Origin: a virus
Direction: 5' to 3' (one strand)
DNA: 49,444 nt
Virus record (IMG/VR): IMGVR_UViG_3300046003_003454
Coordinates: 1 to 49,444 of that record
Part shown: positions 33,617-42,760 of the stretch, piece after piece
Layout: each line of letters begins with the position of its first letter
Numbering within the stretch: position 1 is the stretch's first letter
Notes under the pieces: generated by a model
What the model saw: only the letters and a program-made list of their open reading frames with translations
Databases searched by the model: none
Told to the model about the DNA's origin: nothing
Made by a program: the position numbers and the translations under genes

Positions 33617-35971
33617 TTACGCCCCAGGAAATACTGCACCTGTTGGGAGAATGTTGAATTCAAGTTTAATGAATTCAGCAGTTTTTGTTGGTTGAAGATA
33701 CAGTTGACCAACTAAGATATTACGATCAATCACATCTGGTGTATTATTGGTTTCATCCATAATAACACGGAATGCGTACAGACCTGATCGTTCTTGCACA
33801 TTTGCTAAATACGGATTAGCGATATTCAAGAAACGACGACGAGTTGCTTCAACATTTTGTTCAAATACAAGGAACCGTGCCGAACTTGCGATAAATTTCT
33901 TCACTGCAATTAATAAGCGACGAACATTGATTCGATCAAGTGCCGATGCTCGGCGTTGTAATGTCTTTTGACCCCACACGCAGATACCTTGTCCTGGGAA
34001 CTGTGCAATTGGGTTGACTTTTCCTTCATACAATTGATCTCGTTGTGCTTGTGCCAAACGAGTTCTAACACCGGCTGCTCCTGGAATTCCACCACGATTT
34101 AAACCTGCTGGTGCAAACCATTCTGCTGCTACATTGTCATTGTATGCATATACTTCTGGTAGTGATACCGAAGGTGGTACAAATACTAACTTATTAGTAT
34201 TGTCATCAAGTACTCGAATCCACGGGAAATATCCTGCCGCGTAACTTGTATCAAGTAATGCAGCTTGATTGACCGCCGATGTAATGGTTGAACTTGCTTG
34301 TGCTAAATCCAGAATGTAGAAACAATCACCACGAGATTCACATATACTCAATGCGTAATTTGCAACATACGGATGTAATTCATACACGATACCAGGTAAT
34401 ACTAACAAGTTAATATCATACACATCTGGGTTTGCAATATTATCCAATGCTTTCTTATATGCCTTAGAACCATCACTTACACCAGTTTGACAATTAAATC
34501 CTTGTGTATTTGTGTCAGTAATTGCTTCGTACATGTTAATATAACGAGCCGGATTATCACCATCAAATCCACCTTGGAACGGTACAGTAAATTTCAAATC
34601 TTTGGTTATCGATGAGTAATCTAAGTAGTTTGTTGTTACTGCATTTCCACTATCATCATACAATTCATTTGATGGTAGATTTTCTAAACTAAATGCTGTT
34701 GCTGCTCCCAATGTAGTTGATCCACTTGGAAGTGGTGATAGATACGACATGTTAGTATTTAATGAATCAGAATAGGTAAATCCATAGAATTCAAAACTAT
34801 TACGAATTGCTTGTGTACTATATCCTCGGGTGCTACCAGAAATCCACGATGATGACAAGAATGTCGGAGCAATTACCTTACTAATTTCTGTTCCAATTGG
34901 TGTACTAAGCGGAGCAAATCCAAATGGTACTGCGTCCGTTGGAACATCATTTGCACCAGGTGCCATTTCTACACGAATGTAAATAGAAGTATTTCTAAAT
35001 TCACCTTGGAAATACCGTTCACCCGTAACAGTGTCATCATACGGAGCACTGTTACCAATGCGGCGTGCAATGTAATTTGAACTGTCTGGATCCATTGTTA
35101 AATTATCGTATTGTTCAAGTACGACCGCACGTTGATCGGTGTCGGTAGCATCTCGTACAACCAATGTGAATGTACCCCAATCTCCATCAAATTGTCCTTT
35201 CTTTGGACCAAGGATGGATACTTTGACATCATTATTAGCAGCGTTACCATCGGACAATGTATGAATCTTGAAAAGATTTAACTTTTGTCCACCTAATGTT
35301 TGTGATTGAATATACGGTGTACTTGCATTGGTATATATTCCAAAAATACTACCTGAGAGATTCAATGCTGCTGAGCTAGTTGCGGCAGACATACTGACCG
35401 CGGCACCTGCTGCTGTTATTGCCTCAGGGAAAACTGAATAGATATATCCTCTACTATTTCCATCGGGGCCAAATCCAAGATATTTTCCTACAAATGATGC
35501 TGCGGTTGTTGTGGTACTTAAACCACTTGAACTGACTAATGATGACCCAGAACCCAATTGCAATGAGAAATTTGTTGCAGGTCCTGTTGCGGTTATACTT
35601 GTTAATGTACTACCCGATGTTGTTGGATGAATCACCGCATATACAAACGAACCACTAGATCCGGTTGCGAATAAAATGGCGGATTTATTTACTGCTGAGT
35701 CGTATCCATCTAATCCAAGAACACGCACTACGGTTGCTCGTCCTGATTCACGGAGGTAATTCTTTACCGTAAGACCAAGGAACGATTTGTTATCAGGGGT
35801 ACCAAAAATGTTTTCAAATTGTTGTTGACTTTCAACAATCGTTGGAATGAATGCTGGACCTTTTGGTGTGGGTCCAATAAATGCCCCGCCGATTTCAGAA
35901 ATGCCTTGTTCTAAAAAACTAAGGTCACGTTCTTGCGTGAAAACGCCAGGACTAACAATGCGTTCTGCCAT
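33617..35971 (-). CDS. gp18: contractile tail sheath protein (gp18-like)
   Basis: 784 aa, longer than T4 gp18 (about 660). The N-terminus SPGVFTQERDLSFLEQGISE, then IGGAFIGPTPKGPAFIPTIV and RESGRATVVRVLGLDGYD, is diagnostic. The C-terminal core PGQGICVWGQKTLQRRASAL, RINVRRLLIAVKKFI, VFEQNVEATRRRFLNI and EFIKLEFNILPTGAVFPG is the conserved sheath fold that interlocks with the tube. The extra length is in Ser/Gly-rich inserted domains at residues about 100-230, probably exposed on the tail surface. The sheath contracts to drive the tube through the cell envelope. Confidence 0.96.
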   Translation of the reverse strand: MAERIVSPGVFTQERDLSFLEQGISEIGGAFIGPTPKGPAFIPTIVESQQQFENIFGTPDNKSFLGLTVKNYLRESGRATVVRVLGLDGYDSAVNKSAILFATGSSGSFVYAVIHPTTSGSTLTSITATGPATNFSLQLGSGSSLVSSSGLSTTTTAASFVGKYLGFGPDGNSRGYIYSVFPEAITAAGAAVSMSAATSSAALNLSGSIFGIYTNASTPYIQSQTLGGQKLNLFKIHTLSDGNAANNDVKVSILGPKKGQFDGDWGTFTLVVRDATDTDQRAVVLEQYDNLTMDPDSSNYIARRIGNSAPYDDTVTGERYFQGEFRNTSIYIRVEMAPGANDVPTDAVPFGFAPLSTPIGTEISKVIAPTFLSSSWISGSTRGYSTQAIRNSFEFYGFTYSDSLNTNMSYLSPLPSGSTTLGAATAFSLENLPSNELYDDSGNAVTTNYLDYSSITKDLKFTVPFQGGFDGDNPARYINMYEAITDTNTQGFNCQTGVSDGSKAYKKALDNIANPDVYDINLLVLPGIVYELHPYVANYALSICESRGDCFYILDLAQASSTITSAVNQAALLDTSYAAGYFPWIRVLDDNTNKLVFVPPSVSLPEVYAYNDNVAAEWFAPAGLNRGGIPGAAGVRTRLAQAQRDQLYEGKVNPIAQFPGQGICVWGQKTLQRRASALDRINVRRLLIAVKKFIASSARFLVFEQNVEATRRRFLNIANPYLANVQERSGLYAFRVIMDETNNTPDVIDRNILVGQLYLQPTKTAEFIKLEFNILPTGAVFPGA

Positions 35972-35990
35972 ACGGAATCTCCAATATTAC

Positions 35991-36266
35991 TTATTTCTCA
36001 GGGGTAAATACACCGGTATCGATGTCTAATGAACCTACGCCATACTTTTCCAGTAACCCATTAATTAATGATTTTTCTTTTTCTAACAAACTTTTATATG
36101 TACTAGTTTGTTCAATCAATTTATTTTCTAGTTCTTTCGTTTCTTCTTTTAAAAGATCCATTGTTAGTTTTAATTGACCAACATTAGAAATAACCGTCAC
36201 TACTTGTTCTCGCAATTCTGTAACCGACGAAATTTCTTCTTCGGTTAGTTTGATTGTCTCGTTCAT
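35991..36266 (-). CDS. small coiled-coil protein before the sheath gene
   Basis: 91 aa. Residues about 5-70 form a long heptad-like helix (LTEEEISSVTELREQVVTVI, LKEETKELENKLIEQTSTYK), so a coiled coil is likely. It has AACGAGG as ribosome-binding site and a promoter-like CATAAATA box (plus strand) 40 bases upstream. It lies between the gp15-like gene and the sheath gene. It might be a tail assembly factor, but no family is recognised. Confidence 0.7.
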   Translation of the reverse strand: MNETIKLTEEEISSVTELREQVVTVISNVGQLKLTMDLLKEETKELENKLIEQTSTYKSLLEKEKSLINGLLEKYGVGSLDIDTGVFTPEK

Positions 36267-36305
36267 AAAAAACCTCGTTATTATTGATTATAATATCATC
36301 TATAT

Positions 36306-36313
36306 CATAAATA
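36306..36313 (-). promoter_or_regulatory. late-promoter-like box, one mismatch
   Basis: TATTTATG on the coding strand, 40 bases before the coiled-coil gene; it would drive the coiled-coil and sheath genes. Confidence 0.35.
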
Positions 36314-36339
36314 TAGGTTATTTTCGTCAAACATTGCTT

Positions 36340-37152
36340 TTAACGGGTTTCTGTTTCGGTAAAAGTAACTACTTTTTTAACGGAGAATCTTTCTTGTGTT
36401 GTCTGCATCAATCTACCGTGTTTATCGACCATTCGTTCTGGTAAGAGATATGCCGAAACATTCAATGTAAATGTGGTTTTTACTAAACGGTCTTTTTCCA
36501 CAGGTAAACTATTATCCATTTTATATTCGTCTATTCTGGTACGGAATTTATACCGATTACGATCACCCCAGTATTCATCGTCTTCAAATGACACTTGTTC
36601 TATAAGTTTATTCATTTGTTCCATGTATTCTGTCCAAATCACACATTCGTAAGTAAGATCAAAATAATCGGGGGTGACCGTAGTAATGTATTTTTTTACG
36701 GGTTTAATCCCATTTACCGCAGCAAATCTGTCATACGGATTGTATTTATTCCATCCCGTTTCAAATGTCCGTTCCAAATACTTATTTACCGATGAATTTC
36801 TGTCTGTACTTTTCTTCATACCCGACCGACGAAGCATAATTAACGGTAATTGAATTTTACCTTTATAATCACGAAGTACACCATCTGTTTGAACGCTTTT
36901 CCATCGTTCTGGATTTCCATAAATAATAGGTACTTTAACTTGTCGATTGTCTTGTGTTACCAAAGGACGAATTCGTTGATTTAAATATTGTATAAGTGTT
37001 TCATCAATATTCATTAATGTGATGGTAATAGGAGCTGAATTGTCCCCATCAGATTTGATATCAAGTCCACGATTTTGTTCGGTATCTGGTATATCTACTC
37101 CGGAATTATACTCAGGGAGTTTGTTTGCCGTTTGATTACTGTAATCAGCCAT
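36340..37152 (-). CDS. gp15: tail sheath stabiliser / completion protein (gp15-like)
   Basis: 270 aa from the ATG at 37152, which overlaps the end of the previous gene by 8 bases; T4 gp15 is 272 aa. After a ~45-residue acidic, probably flexible start, the core reads VKVPIIYGNPERWKSVQTDG, LPLIMLRRSGMKK, NKYNPYDRFAAVNG, TVTPDYFDLTYECVIWTEYM and RYKFRTRIDEYKMDN, in the order expected for the family that caps the tail tube and locks the last sheath ring. Order and size support the call more than any single motif. Confidence 0.72.
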   Translation of the reverse strand: MADYSNQTANKLPEYNSGVDIPDTEQNRGLDIKSDGDNSAPITITLMNIDETLIQYLNQRIRPLVTQDNRQVKVPIIYGNPERWKSVQTDGVLRDYKGKIQLPLIMLRRSGMKKSTDRNSSVNKYLERTFETGWNKYNPYDRFAAVNGIKPVKKYITTVTPDYFDLTYECVIWTEYMEQMNKLIEQVSFEDDEYWGDRNRYKFRTRIDEYKMDNSLPVEKDRLVKTTFTLNVSAYLLPERMVDKHGRLMQTTQERFSVKKVVTFTETETR

Positions 37153-37609
37153 TTGCACCTGGTTCCTCAATGTTTAGACCACTGATACGAGTTAAATGTG
37201 CATCACATAAGATAGATAACGAATTGTGCGGTTGTCCGGCAACATATTGTGTATCATTCATGTTATCAATTTCATAATAACTGTCGTCGTACTTAATAAT
37301 ATCACCAATTTCAGGATATACTTGTACTTCTTCTAATAATTTACGAGCAAATCTAAATTCAACAGCTTGCTCAATATCTACACCAAAACCAGATGTAGTA
37401 TCTGCGATATTTTTCTTGTACTTAACCAATGATTTTAATTCAACTCCTGTGTATCGTGCTTTTTCTGTTGCTTCACCATATAAATTTACGGTGGTGGTAT
37501 CCATGGAAATCTTATATAAAATAACATCCACATCCACGATGTTATTCATAATTTCCCGATTAAAATGTTGAAATAAATTAAAATCACGATCTGTTACAAA
37601 GCGTGGCAT
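37145..37609 (-). CDS. gp14: neck protein (gp14-like)
   Basis: 154 aa. The landmarks are a start with RDFNLFQHFNREIMNNIVDV, then VILYKISMDTTTVNLYGEA, a strand-rich middle (AVEFRFARKLLEEVQVYPEI, GDIIKYDDSYYEIDN) and LCDAHLTRISG. The 'NiYGEa' element and the position between the gp13-like and gp15-like genes support a neck/connector role joining head and tail. It is shorter than T4 gp14 (256 aa), apparently lacking an N-terminal extension. Confidence 0.72.
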   Translation of the reverse strand: MPRFVTDRDFNLFQHFNREIMNNIVDVDVILYKISMDTTTVNLYGEATEKARYTGVELKSLVKYKKNIADTTSGFGVDIEQAVEFRFARKLLEEVQVYPEIGDIIKYDDSYYEIDNMNDTQYVAGQPHNSLSILCDAHLTRISGLNIEEPGANG

Positions 37610-37612
37610 ATA

Positions 37613-38779
37613 TTATCCGATATAAATTAAAAATGGTGTTTTTTGATATATTTTTTGCATCATCTCGGCATTTTCTGCTTGTTTTTTCATTTGCGCTTGT
37701 AAACCAGTTTGTTCTAATGTTTCTCGAATTTCTTTTACGAGAATTTCTTTTTCTTCTTTACCTTCACGACGAAGTATATCACCGTCCAATTTAATAATTG
37801 CATCTGGGATTGGAATGTTTTCATATTTACTACGAATATCTCCCAATGTTTCTTTTGCTAATGCCAATGTATATTTGAATATCCATACTCTACCAATAGA
37901 ATTAATAGCAGTATATGGAATGTGACTGTATGGAATATTAGAATAATCCGATACAATGTTACTAGATGGATTGTATGCACTACCCGTCGATTGCTTATCG
38001 TCCACCACCATATAATCAAACCAGACAGTTGCATTTTGTTTGAATATTGGAGAAAACCGTACAACATTATTAGATACTTCAAAATTATATTGACTTTTAC
38101 GAATTACATCATTCACTTCAATTGCTTGGATACGGAGAAGATCTTCGTAAGCTGGCATCATCACGAAGGTGACCGGCGGAGAAAATCCATCAAATCCAAA
38201 TTCACCCATAAGATTAGTTAATCCTAACCCCGTTGTTGCGAATGGATCATAATATCGTGCAACTGCGGATGGCATATAATGGTAAATACGACGAATTTCT
38301 ATTGCCTTTCCATTTTCATATGGGTCTGCCCACAACGATTTTAAATCATATGATTGCGTACCAACTGAAGCAGAAACAAATCCTTTTTTAACTAAGACAT
38401 TTCCACCAGATTGTGCTTCTGTACCATACTGGGCAGATAATTTTATTATTTGTGGTAGTGGAGATCCAATAATATTTTTTTGTGTAATTGAATTTATCGT
38501 AGACATACCTTGTAATGTTAACATATGTTCACGTGCTTGAAACTGATTAACTTGCGAACCATACGTCATTACCGCTTCTTCAAAACAAGTATATAAGATT
38601 TTATCTACTAATTCAACATCAACAACAGGATACCCAAGCCGACGAGACACATATTCTGCTGCGCGTGGAGCATCACTTTGAAACGATGCCTCATCGTCAA
38701 ATATTCCAAAGGCAGTAATTCCACTGGGGTTGCTGGGGCTACCGTCATAAATTACTGGATCATCGCTCAATATGGCCAT
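37613..38779 (-). CDS. gp13: neck protein (gp13-like)
   Basis: 388 aa, longer than T4 gp13 (309). YVSRRLGYPVVDVELVDKIL and CFEEAVMTYGSQVNQFQ near residues 45-85 are the typical helical opening of T4-type gp13, followed by IEIRRIYHYMPSAVARYYD and a beta-rich middle (PVTFVMMPAYEDLLRIQAIE). The region around residues 295-330 (GRVWIFKYTLALAKETLGDI, PIPDAIIKLDGDILRREG) is strongly conserved in this family. It seals the portal after packaging and attaches the neck. It begins a new transcript after the capsid terminator. Confidence 0.78.
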   Translation of the reverse strand: MAILSDDPVIYDGSPSNPSGITAFGIFDDEASFQSDAPRAAEYVSRRLGYPVVDVELVDKILYTCFEEAVMTYGSQVNQFQAREHMLTLQGMSTINSITQKNIIGSPLPQIIKLSAQYGTEAQSGGNVLVKKGFVSASVGTQSYDLKSLWADPYENGKAIEIRRIYHYMPSAVARYYDPFATTGLGLTNLMGEFGFDGFSPPVTFVMMPAYEDLLRIQAIEVNDVIRKSQYNFEVSNNVVRFSPIFKQNATVWFDYMVVDDKQSTGSAYNPSSNIVSDYSNIPYSHIPYTAINSIGRVWIFKYTLALAKETLGDIRSKYENIPIPDAIIKLDGDILRREGKEEKEILVKEIRETLEQTGLQAQMKKQAENAEMMQKIYQKTPFLIYIG

Positions 38780-38809
38780 AGTAATCTCATAAATAAAAGA
38801 ACTCTAAAC

Positions 38810-38817
38810 TATAAATA
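38810..38817 (-). promoter_or_regulatory. late-promoter-like box
   Basis: ACTATTTATAGT on the coding strand, 31 bases before the gp13-like start. A second TATTTATA lies 21 bases further upstream at 38831-38838, overlapping the tail of the capsid terminator. Confidence 0.5.
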
Positions 38818-38844
38818 GTATTAGATAAACTATAAATAATAAAA

Positions 38845-38868
38845 GAGGGTGACTTTTCAGCCACCCTC
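38845..38868 (-). terminator. terminator after the major capsid gene
   Basis: GAGGGTG pairs with CACCCTC (extended by GACT/AGCC partial pairing) and is followed on the minus strand by TTTTATTATTTA. It lies about 50 bases past the capsid gene stop, a usual arrangement for this highly expressed gene. Confidence 0.8.
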
Positions 38869-38916
38869 CGTTATTTTCCTACTTTCCTACAATTTTCCAA
38901 CTATGCCACTGTTCGA

Positions 38917-40488
38917 TTAGACAGTTTGTAATCCATCGATAAAGATTTTTCCGAAGAATTCTGGACGGACAATCTTCTTGGCGTAGCGGGTCATTACACC
39001 TCTACGTGGTGTGAAGTTGTTCGGATCATAGACCAACGGAGTCATGATGAGTGGGATATATGGAGCGTATACTGCACCAGTTTCGAGGAAGTTACTTCCG
39101 CGGAAGCCCATCAACATTATATTTTCTGTCATGTATGGGTTCTTGTAGACTGTATAACGATTTTGGAATGAACCAACCTTAGTTACACCACCTGCAAATT
39201 CCATCTTATCACCATCTGTTGCTGCCGTAAAACCAGGAATGGTTTCAAGAACTGTTGCTACAGTTGGTGAACACACTGCGAAATTAGCACCACCACGCAT
39301 CGTGAGCTGATGAATCTTGTTGCTGACCTTTTGCATCTTCTGACCAAGTGTTTGGAACCAAGTCATACTAGTCCAAGCTTGGCCAGCGAGTGTTGCACTT
39401 GATACGAATGCTGAACCATTCCATACCTTACCAACTTCTGCATTCCAGAATTCACTTGTTGTTGCACTACTGATTAACATATCAAGGATTTCAAGATCAA
39501 TTTCCGTTGAAATGTAATCACTTAACATTGCTGTGAGTTCTGCTTCTGCATCAACTGAATGGTATGCGTTCAAGTCTTGTGCAAGTTCTGGTGACCAGAC
39601 TGCCTTCAACTTACGGGTCTTAGCAACGATTGTTTCTGAACGGAGTTCCAAATCAATCTGTGGAATGTTTAGATTACTTACTGAATCATCACGATCTTCA
39701 AAGTCACCACGAGTGGTTTCTGTTGGTTGCTTACTAAAGTCAACTGCGGTGATTGTTGCGGTCGCGGCTGCTGAACCACTGAAGATGAATATAACACTTG
39801 ATCCATCATACTTAGTAAATTCTGGAAGTTGTGCACCTGTAAGCGCTGATGTTGCACGGAATGAACGCACTGCTGTGAAATCCGCGTTTGAGAAACTTAC
39901 TGCTGGAACAGAGAACTTGAAGAATGATGTAAATGACGATGAGAAATCACTATTGTAATTTACATCACCGTATGAAGTTACGGAGGATGATCCAATTGCC
40001 GGAGCAAGTGTTAATGTATTCTCGTTTACTGAGTATGCATATTCACCAGCACCGTAGAAACCACCACGCGGAAGTGTACCCGAACCGGAGGTAGTGCCAT
40101 AAAGTGAACCACCCGCGGTCTTACCATTTACTGAACTTGCGTACTTGAAATCCATGAAGAATACCAAACCAGCTGGTAAGTTCATTGGTTGTACGGATAC
40201 GAAATTCTTTGATGCAATTGAACCAAAGACCTTACGGACTAAGGGAAGTGCAACACCGGCCCAGTTTTCACCAGCGGTACCTGTACCGCCTGGGTTTGTT
40301 GTTGTTGCTTCCGAAAGAAGTTGTTGTGCTTGATTTTCAAGCATTACTGCCATGCCTTGTTTTTCGTGGCCAGCCAAACCTTCAAGAAGGCCTGACTTGT
40401 CCCACTTACCAGCCAATTGGCGTGTCTTTTCGACTACGACTCTATGCGCTGAACCGGCATCATCTAAAAATTGTTGTACATTTGCCAT
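38917..40488 (-). CDS. gp23: major capsid protein (gp23-like)
   Basis: 523 aa, matching T4 gp23 (521). KTRQLAGKWDKSGLLEGL near the N-terminus and NWAGVALPLVRKVFGSIAS, FVSVQPMNLPAGLVFFMDF are diagnostic. TRKLKAVWSPELAQDLNAYH, MRGGANFAVCSPTVATVLE, YKNPYMTENIMLMGFRG and PLVYDPNNFTPRRGVMTRYA follow in the usual order. LSE at residues 58-60 fits the (L/I)xE site cut by the prohead protease, so the mature chain probably starts at Ala61 (T4: after Glu65). A GGAG ribosome-binding site lies before the ATG. It follows the scaffold gene by 20 bases. Confidence 0.97.
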   Translation of the reverse strand: MANVQQFLDDAGSAHRVVVEKTRQLAGKWDKSGLLEGLAGHEKQGMAVMLENQAQQLLSEATTTNPGGTGTAGENWAGVALPLVRKVFGSIASKNFVSVQPMNLPAGLVFFMDFKYASSVNGKTAGGSLYGTTSGSGTLPRGGFYGAGEYAYSVNENTLTLAPAIGSSSVTSYGDVNYNSDFSSSFTSFFKFSVPAVSFSNADFTAVRSFRATSALTGAQLPEFTKYDGSSVIFIFSGSAAATATITAVDFSKQPTETTRGDFEDRDDSVSNLNIPQIDLELRSETIVAKTRKLKAVWSPELAQDLNAYHSVDAEAELTAMLSDYISTEIDLEILDMLISSATTSEFWNAEVGKVWNGSAFVSSATLAGQAWTSMTWFQTLGQKMQKVSNKIHQLTMRGGANFAVCSPTVATVLETIPGFTAATDGDKMEFAGGVTKVGSFQNRYTVYKNPYMTENIMLMGFRGSNFLETGAVYAPYIPLIMTPLVYDPNNFTPRRGVMTRYAKKIVRPEFFGKIFIDGLQTV

Positions 40489-40508
40489 TGTTGTATTCTC
40501 CTAAAAGA

Positions 40509-41711
40509 TTATAAAATTCCTGCTAATTGTTGTAAACGCTTTGCAACTGAGTTTTCTTCTAAGATTTCTTTCTTAGGAGCCGTACTCTTGGTTGGCTTAC
40601 TTGCCAAACCTTCAGTTACAATTTTTGTTGACTTACGACTAGTCATTGCCTTAGCTGTTGAGTTAAGGGTTTCAACTAATGTCGTATAGACAATCTTAAC
40701 TTCGCGTACTGTAGTTGCACGGTCAAAATTTTCTACAATAGCGATCTTTTGTTCGTTCGTTAAACGATCATTACGGAATAACTTGTTTGTGAACAAAAGT
40801 TTTGCATTAAGAAGGTTTACTTCGTGTAGCTTGCCTCGTAGGAGTTGTACAGCCTTACGATATTCTGCAAGTTCAGTTTGAAGTGCTTCCATCTGAGCCA
40901 TTATTGATGCGTTATCTTGGTGATCTTCTTCACCTTCTTGATTACCATCGGCTTCTAATTCACGGAGAATTGCTTCTAAATCTAATTCTTCTTCTCCACC
41001 TTCTTCTTGTCCCTTCATTTCTGGTACTTGGAATCCATGAGCCTGTTGACCCTTCATAGGATCAACCATTTCGTCTTCTTCTGTACCCATTGGAGCATTT
41101 GCTGAAGCGGTTGGCTTGTCGTCACCCGTTTTCTGCATTGTCATTGTGTGCTTCATTCCTGCTGCTGGCGGGGTTTGTTCCTTTGTAGTTGTATCTACCA
41201 TCGAATCATCATCTTCCGAATCTTCTTCGTCCCCTTCTTCCTCGTCTTCCTTCTTTTCACCGAGGATATCGTCTTCTAATTCCTTGATTATTTCATCTAG
41301 ATCGAAATCCGAAGCTGACCAATCGTCGTACCAATCCTTCGTCGAATCACCATGACCTTCACCCCCTTGGTCGATATCTGAAGAATCAAATGCATCTACC
41401 GATGGTTCCTTATTATCACCAGTTCCAATGACTGATGTATCTACTGGACTCGTACCACCGACTGCTGTTGCGTCCTGGAACGGTTGTTCCTTTGCTGCTT
41501 CTGTTTCCATTGTACCTTCATTTCCCATTGTCTTGCCTTCTTCCTCTTCTTCTTCGTATGCTTCTGCACGAAGACGACGAGCTAGCATCGACTTAATTTG
41601 AGGTGTAAATGTTTCTTCTAAAGCAATTTTTGCATTAGCGATAGCAGTTTGACGAACTGCTTCTGCATCTGCGATTGCATCCTTTAGAAGTTGGTTTGTA
41701 ATTTGTGCCAT
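40509..41711 (-). CDS. gp22: prohead core scaffold protein (gp22-like)
   Basis: 400 aa from the ATG at 41711, which has GGAG upstream; an ATG at 41726 lacks one. It has a helical N-terminus (AQITNQLLKDAIADAEAVRQ), a long acidic, low-complexity middle (runs such as EEEEEEG and DEEDSEDDDS), a coiled-coil stretch near residue 270 (MAQMEALQTELAEYRKAVQL) and a conserved C-terminal end (SVAKRLQQLAGIL). This, with its place between the protease and capsid genes, is the gp22 pattern. The scaffold fills the prohead and is degraded by the protease. It is longer than T4 gp22 (269), mainly in the acidic part. Confidence 0.88.
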   Translation of the reverse strand: MAQITNQLLKDAIADAEAVRQTAIANAKIALEETFTPQIKSMLARRLRAEAYEEEEEEGKTMGNEGTMETEAAKEQPFQDATAVGGTSPVDTSVIGTGDNKEPSVDAFDSSDIDQGGEGHGDSTKDWYDDWSASDFDLDEIIKELEDDILGEKKEDEEEGDEEDSEDDDSMVDTTTKEQTPPAAGMKHTMTMQKTGDDKPTASANAPMGTEEDEMVDPMKGQQAHGFQVPEMKGQEEGGEEELDLEAILRELEADGNQEGEEDHQDNASIMAQMEALQTELAEYRKAVQLLRGKLHEVNLLNAKLLFTNKLFRNDRLTNEQKIAIVENFDRATTVREVKIVYTTLVETLNSTAKAMTSRKSTKIVTEGLASKPTKSTAPKKEILEENSVAKRLQQLAGIL

Positions 41712-41734
41712 ATCAACTTTCTCCATGAAAACAA

Positions 41735-41744
41735 CTATTAATAG
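41735..41744 (-). promoter_or_regulatory. late-promoter-like palindrome
   Basis: CTATTAATAG, a perfect 10-base palindrome and a one-base variant of the CTATTTATAG boxes, 24 bases before the scaffold ATG. It would drive scaffold and capsid genes after the bS21 terminator. Confidence 0.4.
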
Positions 41745-41779
41745 TCATTATTAGGTTATAAACAATCAAATACTACAAA

Positions 41780-41798
41780 ACACCTCAAATAAAGGTGT
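41780..41798 (-). terminator. terminator after the bS21 gene
   Basis: ACACCT pairs with AGGTGT over a 7-base loop, followed by TTTTGTAG on the minus strand. The stem is short (6 bp), so termination may be partial. Confidence 0.6.
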
Positions 41799-41839
41799 AC
41801 TAATAATATATAGTGTTATTAATTCAAAAAATGTTATTT

Positions 41840-42058
41840 TTACCATTCCGAATTATTTTTCTTTTCTATTTTCTTCTGTTCCCTAATTCTACGGCGGAGC
41901 GCTTCTTGTTGTTTTAAAATTTTTTTCTTTGACCGCTTTACATAAAATTCACGGCGTTTGACTTCATTAATAATTTCTGATTTTTTAACTATCTTGGAAA
42001 ATTGGCGTAACGCCTTCTCCAGTTCAACCAATCCTTCCCCTCGTACTTCTACATGCAT
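41840..42058 (-). CDS. rpsU: phage-encoded ribosomal protein bS21
   Basis: 72 aa. VEVRGEGLVELEKALRQFSK, then KSEIINEVKRREFYVKRSKK and a basic helical end (KKILKQQEALRRRIREQKKI), align with the whole length of bS21, including the E-x-K-R-R-x-(F/Y)-Y core. bS21 is a small-subunit protein beside the anti-Shine-Dalgarno region and is needed for efficient initiation. Phage copies are known from aquatic phages and may replace the host protein on ribosomes. GGAGG lies 4 bases before the ATG. It lies just ahead of the scaffold and capsid genes. Confidence 0.92.
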   Translation of the reverse strand: MHVEVRGEGLVELEKALRQFSKIVKKSEIINEVKRREFYVKRSKKKILKQQEALRRRIREQKKIEKKNNSEW

Positions 42059-42068
42059 ACAGCCTCCA

Positions 42069-42758
42069 TTATTTCATATTTTTTTTAATGTATACCATCG
42101 CAGCCTGTTTTGCGGCTGAGTCCTGTGAATATCCAAGTGCAGTTTTTATTAAAATATCATTTCCGGTTTGTGGATTTTTTACTTTGTGTCGTAATAAATC
42201 CTTCAACTGTGATTGTTTTGTCAAAGGTTCACCAGTTTTTTGATTATCTGGTTCTTCAACTTGTCGTATAATAAGTTTTATTTTTGGGTATTTATCTATC
42301 AATGTCTGTACTGCTTTAACATTTTTTGGTGCATCGTCTACAAACGCAACTCGTGTAAATCCATCTTTGATATGTTTTTCTATATATCGTGCCTTGTCCA
42401 TAGGATCACTACTACCCAGTGCGGCAATGGTAACACCGGAAGTAATCCCATTATTTTTAAGAAATTGTGCAATGGGTCTGGTGTGTCCACGAGCGGTCAA
42501 TACTACTACCTTGTCTGCCTTTTTTTCGGCAAGAACTCGTTGTAATAATCCTAAATATTTTTTAATAGGACGAGGATTTTTCAACTGTTCAAATTCGGAA
42601 AAATCAAAAGTATCACCATCTTGTTTTTCATATGCTGCGTATTCGGCGGGTGATATTGTTCGTCGTTTCCCGTCCTTATTAATAACAGTAACCCTAGCGT
42701 CTGTATGCACTAGGGTATCATCAAAATCGGTAGCATATAATGTTTTTTCACGTGCCAT
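42069..42758 (-). CDS. HAD-superfamily phosphatase
   Basis: 229 aa. Motif I ATDFDDTLV (Asp11 nucleophile, Asp13), motif II VVLTARG (Thr88), a lysine near residue 122 (motif III) and motif IV FVDDAPKNV (Asp141, Asp142) are all present, so it should be an active Mg-dependent phosphohydrolase. The substrate is not evident; T4 polynucleotide kinase 3'-phosphatase and 5'-nucleotidases share this fold, but no kinase domain is present. The C-terminal ~60 residues (LRHKVKNPQTGNDILIKTAL) are a helical tail also seen in other T4-like virion-module proteins. It lies 10 bases before bS21. Confidence 0.85.
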   Translation of the reverse strand: MAREKTLYATDFDDTLVHTDARVTVINKDGKRRTISPAEYAAYEKQDGDTFDFSEFEQLKNPRPIKKYLGLLQRVLAEKKADKVVVLTARGHTRPIAQFLKNNGITSGVTIAALGSSDPMDKARYIEKHIKDGFTRVAFVDDAPKNVKAVQTLIDKYPKIKLIIRQVEEPDNQKTGEPLTKQSQLKDLLRHKVKNPQTGNDILIKTALGYSQDSAAKQAAMVYIKKNMK

Positions 42759-42760
42759 AC

